5,180 bases of DNA from Alphaproteobacteria bacterium (GTDB lineage Bacteria; Pseudomonadota; Alphaproteobacteria; UBA9219), in the NCBI GenBank assembly GCA_028865155.1, contig JAGWKW010000109.1, positions 1-5,180 on the forward strand, given 5' to 3'. Shown here piece after piece: positions 1 to 5,180 of the stretch. Position numbers and translations under genes: made by a program. Below the pieces are notes generated by a model. That model was not told where the DNA came from. It worked only from the letters and a program-made list of their open reading frames with translations, and did no database searches. How positions within the stretch are numbered: position 1 is the stretch's first letter; every line of letters begins with the position of its first letter.

Positions 1-82
1 GTCCAACAAGCTGCCCGCACAAAGCAGTCTGCAACAGCGTTCCGATTTGCGACAGGCGGCGGATGAAAGAAAAGTTGTCCAT
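1..82 (-). CDS. Possible NDUFA12-like complex I accessory subunit (N-terminal fragment)
   Basis: An open frame on the minus strand starts with ATG at 82 and runs off the left edge after 27 codons. The peptide starts MDNFSFIRRL and continues with IGTLLQTALCGQLVG. The spacing of the IGT, the following Thr and the G-x-LVG matches the start of the NDUFA12 (17.2 kDa, B17.2) family, where a short amphipathic segment precedes G-x-x-VG-x-D-x-x-GN-x-YY. The diagnostic GN-x-YY part would lie outside the window, so the match rests on few residues. In alphaproteobacteria such proteins are accessory or assembly subunits of NADH:ubiquinone oxidoreductase at the inner membrane. No clear Shine-Dalgarno sequence precedes the ATG, but a good promoter candidate lies at 118-145. 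Both plus-strand frames 2 and 3 are also open over much of this stretch, so the strand is not certain. Confidence 0.42.
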   Translation of the reverse strand, partial: MDNFSFIRRLSQIGTLLQTALCGQLVG

Positions 83-117
83 AGACGGGCCGGAATCGTG
101 GGGTTTCTGACCCCTTG

Positions 118-145
118 GTTATAATGGCTTCTGGTCTCTTGTCCA
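118..145 (-). promoter_or_regulatory. Candidate sigma70-type promoter for the left-edge gene
   Basis: Read on the minus strand, TGGACA (140-145) is followed after 16 bases by TATAAC (118-123). Each hexamer differs from the sigma70 consensus at one position. Transcription would start near 111, giving a leader of about 29 bases before the ATG at 82. This supports the left-edge gene being transcribed separately from the regulator upstream. It is a sequence match only. Confidence 0.4.
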
Positions 146-153
146 GATAGAGA

Positions 154-918
154 TCAAACCGCCTCGATCGTGTCCGAAAGGGGGTATGGGCAATGTGCCG
201 TATCGGCATGGGCGCATTCCTGCGCCGTACGCGCGTCGCAATAGTCGCACAGGGCGTGGGGGTCGGGCATGGTGACGGTGCCGCGCCCACTGCTGAAGCC
301 GTTTTCGCGGAAATGGTGAAGGACGCGCGAAAGAGTCTCGGGCGTGATTCCAAGATAGGAAGCGATAATCGCTTTTTCGAACGGCAACGCAATTTCGGTG
401 CCTTCGGGCCCGGCCTGGAGATGCAGCTTGAGCAAAAACCAGCCGACGCGCTTCTCGGCGCTGCACAGGGTCAGATGTTCGACATGGTCGAGCAGATCCT
501 GGGCGCGGCGGCTCGCCGTGGCAAGCAGGTTGGCCGCGAAGGCAGGGGAACGCGCGCATAAATCCCTTGCCAGCGCTGCCGGAAAGCTGAGCACGGCAAC
601 CGGCGCCAAGGCCTCGACTCCGGTCAGGCAGACGGCGCGGCCAAGACGGTCGGCATCGGGAAAGAAATCGCCGGTGCCCATGATATGCAGGATGCTTTCC
701 TGTCCCTCGGCATTGCCTTTGCGCAGGCAGGCCCAGCCTTCGAGCAGCAGGCAAAAACGCATGATCGTTTCGCCCGGACGCAGCAAAGCCTCGCCCTTGG
801 CATGGCGCGACAGGCGCGCGGCGGCGGCAAGTTCTTTTTTCTCCGCTGCGCCCAAGCCGGCGAACAGGGGGTGGGTATCGACGGTTGCAGCGGCGGACGG
901 AAAGGCAGAGGCATCCAT
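154..918 (-). CDS. Crp/Fnr-family transcriptional regulator with C-terminal cysteine cluster
   Basis: This 254-residue protein has the full Crp/Fnr layout: an N-terminal cyclic-nucleotide-type beta-barrel (about residues 15-125), a dimerisation helix (about 125-155) and a winged helix-turn-helix (about 155-217). The recognition helix reads ITPETLSRVLHHF. Its E194, S197 and R198 correspond to the E-xx-SR contacts by which FNR reads TTGAT half-sites. A perfect site of that type lies upstream, between this gene and hemN. The N-terminal cysteine group that holds the oxygen-sensing 4Fe-4S cluster in E. coli FNR and in FixK/FnrN-type proteins is missing: the first Cys is at 56. Instead, after the wing there is an extension with C224, C227, C235 and C243 (C-x2-C-x7-C-x7-C) and several His. 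Other cysteines are at 56, 64, 97, 121 and 152. The extension may bind a metal or an iron-sulfur cluster, which is inference. It could also be a DNR-like sensor of nitric oxide. The ATG at 918 fits the family's usual start, although the ribosome binding site is weak. Confidence 0.9.
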   Translation of the reverse strand: MDASAFPSAAATVDTHPLFAGLGAAEKKELAAAARLSRHAKGEALLRPGETIMRFCLLLEGWACLRKGNAEGQESILHIMGTGDFFPDADRLGRAVCLTGVEALAPVAVLSFPAALARDLCARSPAFAANLLATASRRAQDLLDHVEHLTLCSAEKRVGWFLLKLHLQAGPEGTEIALPFEKAIIASYLGITPETLSRVLHHFRENGFSSGRGTVTMPDPHALCDYCDARTAQECAHADTAHCPYPLSDTIEAV

Positions 919-974
919 GCGTCAATATTCGCTTTCTTTGTCTGGCGTCTATGACCCAAGTTTTGCCCTAAAAC

Positions 975-988
975 TTGATTAAGATCAA
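975..988. promoter_or_regulatory. FNR/ANR box in the divergent regulator-hemN intergenic region
   Basis: The sequence TTGAT-TAAG-ATCAA is an exact match to the FNR/ANR palindrome TTGAT-N4-ATCAA. Its centre, 981.5, is 53 bases before the hemN ATG. Class II FNR promoters have the site centred at -41.5, which would put the hemN start of transcription near 1023 and the -10 hexamer at 1011-1016. That position reads CATGCT, a weak but possible -10. On the other strand the centre is about 63 bases from the regulator's ATG, so autoregulation is also possible. The neighbouring gene encodes a protein with the matching E-xx-SR recognition helix. This makes the site a likely target of that protein or of another FNR homologue in the cell. 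Confidence 0.85.
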
Positions 989-1034
989 TTGGCCTTGTGC
1001 CCGGGCGCGGCATGCTGGATGCAAAAGATTATGA

Positions 1035-2417
1035 ATGGCAGAGAGTGAATCGGGCATGACAGAGACGGATTTGGCGGATAAATCGCTTGATTTCTGGCTG
1101 GATCGCGCCGTTCCCCGCTATACCAGCTATCCGCCCGCGCCCGCTTTTCACGAGGCTGTGGGGGCTACGGCTTATGCCGCCTCGCTGGCCAAAATCGCGC
1201 CCGGTGATCCTGTATCCCTTTATCTGCACATCCCTTTTTGCCGCGAGCTGTGCCTTTACTGCGGCTGTAACACGGCCATCACCCACCGCAATGACCGAAT
1301 CGGTGATTATGTGAAGGCTTTGCAAAAGGAAATCGTGCAAACACTGGCACTGATCCCGCACCGGCCGAAGATCGCGGCCGTGCATTGGGGCGGCGGCACG
1401 CCAAATATCCTGTCCGACAAAGCGATGCGCGAGATTTTTTCGATCCTCGGCGAAATGTGCGATCTCGGCACCATCCGGGAAATTGCGATGGAAATGGATC
1501 CGCGGCGAACCAACCAGCAGCAGATCGAACTCCTGGCCGCATGCGGCGTCAACCGCGTCAGCCTTGGCGTACAGGATTTCAATCCCGATGTGCAAAAGCT
1601 CGTGCATCGCATCCAGCCTGCCGAACTGGTCGAAAAGACGGTCGCCACGCTACGAACGGCGGGCATCGCCCACGTCAATTTCGATCTGATCTATGGCCTG
1701 CCGCTGCAAACGCCGGACAGTGTGGCCGAAACCGCGCGCCAGGTTTGCACGCTGCGGCCAAGCCGCGTCGCGCTGTTTTCCTATGCCCATGTGCCGCAGA
1801 TCAAAAAGCATCAGGCGGTTCTGGAAGAAGCTGGCCTGCCCGGCAAATATGCGCGACTCGCAATGGATGATGCGGCGCGCGTCGTGCTGCGCGCGGCAGG
1901 ATACCGCGAGATCGGCATGGATCACTTCGCCTTGCCCGGCGATGCGCTGGAACAAGCGACCGCCTCGCGCAATCTGCATCGCAATTTCCAAGGCTACACC
2001 ACTGACGCATCGCCTGTCCTGCTGGGTTTCGGCGCATCGTCGATCGGTAGCACGGCGGACGGTTTTTTCCAGAACGAACGCCTGCTGCCCGCCTACCAGA
2101 AAACGGTCGGGGAAGGCCGGTCGCCCGTCGTGCGCGGCGTGCTGACGACCCCCGAAGACCGCGTACGCGGCGCGATCATCGAAGAGCTGATGTGCTATCT
2201 CGATTGCGACGTTGCGGCGGTCTGCGAAAGAATGAACTTTTCCATCGACCGCTTCGAAAAGGCTTTCGCCTTGCTGCATGAAATGGAACGGCATCAGCTG
2301 ATCGAGCTGAACGGAGCGAAAATCCGCCTGCTGTCGCCGCATCGCATGTCCGTGCGCGTCGTGTGCAACGCATTCGACGCCTACGCCCCTGCCAGCGTCG
2401 CTTCGCGCGCCGCCTAG
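1035..2417 (+). CDS. hemN: Oxygen-independent coproporphyrinogen III oxidase (dehydrogenase), HemN
   Basis: HemN is a cytoplasmic radical SAM enzyme. It oxidatively decarboxylates two propionate side chains of coproporphyrinogen III to give protoporphyrinogen IX without oxygen, in heme or chlorophyll precursor synthesis. The 460-residue length matches the family (about 457 in E. coli). PRYTSYP (27-33) is the family signature. YLHIPFC (63-69) leads into the cluster motif C69-x3-C73-x2-C76-x-C78, the three radical-SAM cysteines plus the extra HemN Cys. HWGGGTPNIL (117-126) is the SAM-binding glycine motif. RNFQGYTT (316-323) and GFGASSIG (331-338) are HemN active-site segments, with Q319 and I337 in the places of E. 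coli Q311 and I329. The C-terminal HemN domain follows from about 370. These features separate true HemN from the related heme chaperone HemW. The start is uncertain: ATG 1035 has only AAAAG upstream, while an in-frame ATG at 1056 is preceded by AGAGAG and gives a length nearer to some relatives. The FNR box upstream implies induction at low oxygen. Confidence 0.96.
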   Translation: MAESESGMTETDLADKSLDFWLDRAVPRYTSYPPAPAFHEAVGATAYAASLAKIAPGDPVSLYLHIPFCRELCLYCGCNTAITHRNDRIGDYVKALQKEIVQTLALIPHRPKIAAVHWGGGTPNILSDKAMREIFSILGEMCDLGTIREIAMEMDPRRTNQQQIELLAACGVNRVSLGVQDFNPDVQKLVHRIQPAELVEKTVATLRTAGIAHVNFDLIYGLPLQTPDSVAETARQVCTLRPSRVALFSYAHVPQIKKHQAVLEEAGLPGKYARLAMDDAARVVLRAAGYREIGMDHFALPGDALEQATASRNLHRNFQGYTTDASPVLLGFGASSIGSTADGFFQNERLLPAYQKTVGEGRSPVVRGVLTTPEDRVRGAIIEELMCYLDCDVAAVCERMNFSIDRFEKAFALLHEMERHQLIELNGAKIRLLSPHRMSVRVVCNAFDAYAPASVASRAA

Positions 2418-2476
2418 ACCGCGATCGTTTTGGTCGGAAGCGCTTGACGCTTCCGACCAAAACGTGAATCGCCGGT
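2418..2476. repeat. Long palindrome between convergent genes (hairpin A)
   Basis: A perfect 17-base inverted repeat (2426-2442 and 2448-2464, left arm CGTTTTGGTCGGAAGCG) encloses a 5-base loop, CTTGA. Beyond a TGA bulge at 2465-2467, GCGAT (2421-2425) pairs with ATCGC (2468-2472). Beyond a one-base bulge, ACC (2418-2420) pairs with GGT (2474-2476). The structure begins directly after the hemN stop codon. It may end transcription from both sides, but neither strand has a run of T after the stem, so it is not a standard intrinsic terminator. A palindromic intergenic repeat unit is an equally good reading. Confidence 0.75.
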
Positions 2477-2484
2477 CATGGAAT

Positions 2485-2538
2485 TCAGAGCATTGCCCAC
2501 TTATGATCGCGACTCCACATCATTGGGCAATGCTCTGA
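2485..2538. repeat. Second palindrome overlapping the end of the helicase gene (hairpin B)
   Basis: Arms of 15 bases (2485-2499 and 2524-2538, left arm TCAGAGCATTGCCCA) are perfectly complementary. Inside them, ATGAT (2503-2507) pairs with ATCAT (2519-2523), leaving a 3-base bulge and an 11-base loop. The right arm and inner stem contain the last codons and the TGA stop of the helicase gene (stop at 2520-2522). No T-run follows the stem on either strand. Together with hairpin A it looks like one composite palindromic element of about 120 bases. Alternatively it helps to end or stabilise the helicase mRNA. Confidence 0.7.
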
Positions 2539-4379
2539 CTGTCGGCAATTTCCAGTATCCGCTCGACGCTGAACAGCCGCGCCTCACCGTCCAGCCTGCA
2601 ATGCGCCTTCATGCCCATGAAGATGCGATTTTCATGCGTATGCAGGCCGAGCGCATAAGGCATGACGGTCAGGCGCATTTTTTCGCCGTCGCTTTTCAGA
2701 TAAGAAATGTCGAGCGCGCTTTCGTTTCGTATCGCGCGCTCAATCAGCATGACAGGCGTCAGCTCAGCCTGCGCTTCGTCCTCCGGCGCGCCGGAGCGAT
2801 TTTCCATGAAGGCAGCGATGCGCGGATCGGTCCGGATATGCCTGCGCTGCAATGGCGTCTGCAGCGTGATTCCTTCGAAGGACGTGCATCGGCTCAACGC
2901 GACATAGACCTGCCCCGCCGCGAACGCGCCCTGCCCGATATCGATCGTGACGCGGTCGAACGTCTTGCCCTGGCTTTTATGGATCGTCACCGCCCAGGCG
3001 AGGCGGAACGGGAACTGAATGAAGGTTCCGGCCGGTTCGGACAGGATTTCGTCGCCGGACAGCGCGAAGCGATAAACTTCCCACGCATGGCGAAACACGG
3101 CCACGCTGTCTTCCGTATCCTGCAAACGGACGGCGATATATTCGCCTTTGTCGATATCCTTGCCGGCGCTTTCGATCACGCCGAGGCTGCCATTGACCCA
3201 GCGTCCTTCGCGGTCGTTGGTCAGCATCATGACCTGCGCGCCGGGCTTGAACGACAATTCCGGCGCTGCAGGGAAATATTCGCGCCCGAAATCGCCTTCG
3301 ACCTCGGCGACGGAAAGACGCGCCTGCCCTTCGAGCGCGGCAAGATGCGCGGCGTTGATTTCGTCGGCATGGCGGTTGGTCGCCGTCAGGCTGATCGAAA
3401 ATCGTTCGTCGCGCGGCGACGCCGCCGGAACCACGCGGCTGTTGAGCAGCACGATATCGGCATCGGTCACGGCATTTTCGCGCACGCGGTTCAGCAACGC
3501 GACGAACGCGCCGTCTTTTTGGCGGTAGACTTTTTCAAGCTCGACCGTCGCGAGCGAAAAACCGCTCAGGCAGTATGCGCTGAAAAAATACGGCGTTTCG
3601 TAATGACTTTCGAAAATCTCGCGCTCCTGCGCGGTCACGACCGGCGGCAGTTGGTACAAATCGCCGATGAAAATCATCTGCACGCCGCCGAACGCCTGCC
3701 CAGGTTCCGGCCCGTGCAGGCGCAAAAACGCGTCGACGCAGTCCAGCAAATCGGCGCGCACCATCGAAATTTCATCGATCACGATGGTTTCGATCTTTTT
3801 GTAAAGCTTGGCATTGCGCGGCTTTTTTCGGGCGGCGGCTTTCTGCGGCGTGACGTCGATCGAGAAACGGAAAAAATTATGGATCGTCTGCCCGCCGACA
3901 TTGAGCGCGGCGATGCCGGTCGGCGCGAGGACGACGATGTTCTTCTTTGCCTCGCGCCGGAAATGGCGCAGCAGGGTCGATTTGCCGGTTCCGGCCTTGC
4001 CTGTGATGAAAAGCGATCGGCCGGTATCGCGCATGAGCCGCAGCGCTTCGCCGAAGCGCGGGTTGATTTCGGGCGGCGTTCCGCCGTCTTCGTCCGCCGC
4101 GCCTTTCGCGCGCGCGGCCACGACCGCCTTTTTGTCCGAGCGTTTCTGCGCCGCCGCCGTCGGCGCGAATTCGGGCGGCGGCACGACCGGCACGCCATCC
4201 TCGTCAAGCATCCCCAACGCCTGAAGATGAGCGCGGATGCCGCCCGCCGTCCTGTCATGCGCGGCGGCGATCTCCGCCCGCGCGGCGCCGGACATGAACG
4301 CATCGTAAAGGCGGCGCTCTTCCTCGGCGTTCCAGCCGATTCCGTGGCGCCCGGGTTTTTGCTTGGCGGTGTCCATCAT
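2520..4379 (-). CDS. Pif1-family DNA helicase with N-terminal helical domain and C-terminal WYL domain
   Basis: This is a 619-residue superfamily 1B helicase, expected to move 5' to 3' on single-stranded DNA using ATP and to unwind duplexes, forks or G-quadruplexes. The core motifs are in order: Walker A GKAGTGKST (127-135), APTGIAA (152-158), Walker B IVIDEISM (199-206, D202 and E203), the Pif1 segment GDLYQLPPV (239-247), VYRQKD (284-289), LTATN (331-335), VTIHKSQGKTFD (464-475) and YVALSRCTS (492-500). Residues 14-58 (GWNAEEERRL, then RTAGGIRAHLQALGML) form a small helical domain of the W-x3-E...RT-x-GAI-x-RL type, probably DNA binding. A low-complexity Ala/Lys linker (about 62-105) follows. 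Residues 543-612 (LIERAI, ISY, VMPYALGL, FSVERI) fit a WYL domain. A WYL domain on a bacterial Pif1 has been described in Thermotoga elfii as a single-stranded-DNA-binding module. Met1 and Met2 are adjacent. AAAGAG lies one base before Met1 and four before Met2, so Met2 may be the real start. The last codons lie inside hairpin B. Confidence 0.93.
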   Translation of the reverse strand: MMDTAKQKPGRHGIGWNAEEERRLYDAFMSGAARAEIAAAHDRTAGGIRAHLQALGMLDEDGVPVVPPPEFAPTAAAQKRSDKKAVVAARAKGAADEDGGTPPEINPRFGEALRLMRDTGRSLFITGKAGTGKSTLLRHFRREAKKNIVVLAPTGIAALNVGGQTIHNFFRFSIDVTPQKAAARKKPRNAKLYKKIETIVIDEISMVRADLLDCVDAFLRLHGPEPGQAFGGVQMIFIGDLYQLPPVVTAQEREIFESHYETPYFFSAYCLSGFSLATVELEKVYRQKDGAFVALLNRVRENAVTDADIVLLNSRVVPAASPRDERFSISLTATNRHADEINAAHLAALEGQARLSVAEVEGDFGREYFPAAPELSFKPGAQVMMLTNDREGRWVNGSLGVIESAGKDIDKGEYIAVRLQDTEDSVAVFRHAWEVYRFALSGDEILSEPAGTFIQFPFRLAWAVTIHKSQGKTFDRVTIDIGQGAFAAGQVYVALSRCTSFEGITLQTPLQRRHIRTDPRIAAFMENRSGAPEDEAQAELTPVMLIERAIRNESALDISYLKSDGEKMRLTVMPYALGLHTHENRIFMGMKAHCRLDGEARLFSVERILEIADSQSIAQ

Positions 4380-4408
4380 ACTCTTTATGCGCGCGTTCCT
4401 GATATGTT

Positions 4409-4437
4409 CTTATAACGCGTCGCGGCGCGCGAAACAA
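4409..4437 (-). promoter_or_regulatory. Candidate promoter for the Pif1-type helicase
   Basis: On the minus strand, TTGTTT (4432-4437) is separated by 17 bases from TATAAG (4409-4414). The -10 matches consensus at five of six positions and the -35 at three. A start near 4402 would give a leader of about 22 bases before the ATG at 4379. The spacer is very GC-rich, unlike the -10. This suggests that the helicase can be transcribed independently of the DUF3300 gene 61 bases upstream. Confidence 0.4.
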
Positions 4438-4440
4438 TCC

Positions 4441-5180
4441 TCAATCCGGATGCGCGCTATGATCGTGAGGTTCGTGATCATGATTCCGGTCTTCCCGTTT
4501 TGGTTCCTGTTTGTGCCACACATCCTTCTCATGGTGTTGTATGTTGTGCCGCTCGGGCACGGCTTTCGGGAGCCGCTTTATAACGGGTGAGGAAGGAATG
4601 CGAACCGTATGAGCAGAGTGAGGTTCGGTTTGCAGGCGGATTTGGGGCGCATGCCGTTTGCCCCCGGAATGTTGCGCATCACGATGCTGCGCCGGGACGG
4701 GATTTGAATGATGAAAGGCTTCGACATGGCGGGGTGGCGTTGCTACCGGAGAATTGTCGTAATGTTCTACAGGCCGATCACCGTGCCTATGCCAATCATG
4801 GTCCTTGTGATCGTCATGGCCAGAATCGCGATGATCATAATGGTCATCGCGGTCGATATGGTGGCGGAACCAGTCAACACGGTACGGAACCCAGATCGTC
4901 CTGAACACCGTCACCGTGACGGGCGCCGGAACGGCAAAAACATAAGGCGGATAGGACGGATAAGGCCATGCCCCATAAACCGTCACGGGATTGTAGGACG
5001 GCACATAGATGCGATAGGGATCGGTTGGTTCGACCGTCACGACGCCGTTTTGCACCATCACGCTTTGCATCGTGTCCGATCGCAAAGTGCCGGCCTGGAT
5101 CGCCTGAAAACGCAGCCCTTGCACGGCATCCATGACAGCGGCTGGCTGCGCGCTATAGGCCTGCCCCAGCGCCTCTGTCC
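4441..5180 (-). CDS. DUF3300 domain protein, His/Asp-rich tail (5' end outside the window)
   Basis: The frame is open to the right edge and continues beyond it; 245 C-terminal residues are visible. The ATG at 5133 is internal, since the 15 codons before it (ALGQAYSAQPAAV region) continue the family's pattern without a stop. The first part, with LGQAYSAQPAAVMDAVQGLR, then VEPTDPYRIYVPSYNPVTVYG and a Tyr/Pro stretch WPYPSYPPY, matches the conserved end of DUF3300, a family of exported proteins of unknown function. The expected signal peptide would lie outside the window. The rest is a low-complexity hydrophilic tail of about 140 residues. I count 27 histidines there, mostly in DH, HD and HH pairs such as DRDDHYDHRD, with a second group at the very end (NHDHEPHDHS). 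Such a tail could bind zinc, copper or nickel ions in the periplasm, but this is inference. It is the nearest upstream co-directional gene to the helicase. Confidence 0.8.
   Translation of the reverse strand, partial: TEALGQAYSAQPAAVMDAVQGLRFQAIQAGTLRSDTMQSVMVQNGVVTVEPTDPYRIYVPSYNPVTVYGAWPYPSYPPYVFAVPAPVTVTVFRTIWVPYRVDWFRHHIDRDDHYDHRDSGHDDHKDHDWHRHGDRPVEHYDNSPVATPPRHVEAFHHSNPVPAQHRDAQHSGGKRHAPQIRLQTEPHSAHTVRIPSSPVIKRLPKAVPERHNIQHHEKDVWHKQEPKREDRNHDHEPHDHSAHPD

Noticed and set aside
2..124. An open plus-strand frame of about 40 codons entering from the left edge and ending in TAA at 122-124.
   Set aside because: It could be the end of a gene, but the peptide is not recognisable. The opposite strand gives an NDUFA12-like start with a promoter. 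In a stretch this short, several frames are open by chance.
120..125. A perfect TATAAT on the plus strand.
   Set aside because: No -35-like hexamer stands at the right distance (95-103 reads GC-rich with no TTGACA match) and no plus-strand gene follows. The same bases fit a minus-strand promoter better.
100..147. Two small hairpins, GGGGT/ACCCC (100-104, 110-114) and TCTGG/CCAGA (130-134, 143-147), after the regulator gene.
   Set aside because: The stems are only five bases long and no T-run follows, so they do not support a terminator call.
119..925. A 268-codon minus-strand frame overlapping the Crp/Fnr regulator.
   Set aside because: It is a shifted-frame shadow: the product is Arg/Pro-rich without domains, while the 154-918 frame gives a complete Crp/Fnr protein.
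1650..2342. A 230-codon minus-strand frame inside hemN.
   Set aside because: It lies opposite the well-supported HemN sequence and its product shows no family motifs.
2478..4415. A 645-codon open frame on the plus strand, opposite the helicase gene.
   Set aside because: The minus-strand frame carries all Pif1 motifs in order. The plus-strand product has no recognisable domain and is Arg-, Phe- and Asp-rich in the way expected from the complement of a GC-rich coding sequence.
5131..5133. The ATG at 5133 as the start of the DUF3300 gene.
   Set aside because: The frame stays open to the window edge, and the 15 codons upstream match the family pattern, so this is an internal methionine.

Overview
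The window looks like ordinary chromosome from a GC-rich alphaproteobacterium. This is inferred from the gene families, the GC-rich third codon positions and a probable NDUFA12-type complex I accessory subunit at the left edge. The genus cannot be told from the sequence. I see no transposase, integrase, phage gene, CRISPR array, tRNA or rRNA.

Layout, left to right. (1) Positions 1-82, minus strand: the first 27 codons of a gene that resembles NDUFA12, with a candidate promoter at 118-145. (2) Positions 154-918, minus strand: a Crp/Fnr-family regulator. Its recognition helix is FNR-like, but its cysteine group sits at the C-terminal end. (3) Positions 919-1034: a divergent intergenic region with a perfect FNR/ANR box (TTGAT-TAAG-ATCAA, 975-988). 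(4) Positions 1035-2417, plus strand: hemN, the oxygen-independent coproporphyrinogen III dehydrogenase. (5) Positions 2418-2538: two strong palindromes at the convergent junction. The second runs into the last codons of the next gene. (6) Positions 2520-4379, minus strand: a Pif1-type DNA helicase with an N-terminal helical DNA-binding-like domain and a C-terminal WYL domain. (7) Positions 4441-5180, minus strand: the C-terminal part of a DUF3300 protein with a very His/Asp-rich tail, cut by the window edge.

The clearest functional unit is the regulator, the FNR box and hemN. A low-oxygen regulator probably turns on the oxygen-independent step of heme synthesis and may control itself from the same divergent region. 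The helicase and the DUF3300 gene are co-directional, but the helicase has a promoter-like sequence of its own, so no functional link should be assumed. The most unusual features are the C-terminal cysteine arrangement of the regulator, the three-part Pif1 architecture and the palindromic element that supplies the end of the helicase gene. Nothing here amounts to a clearly new multi-gene system.
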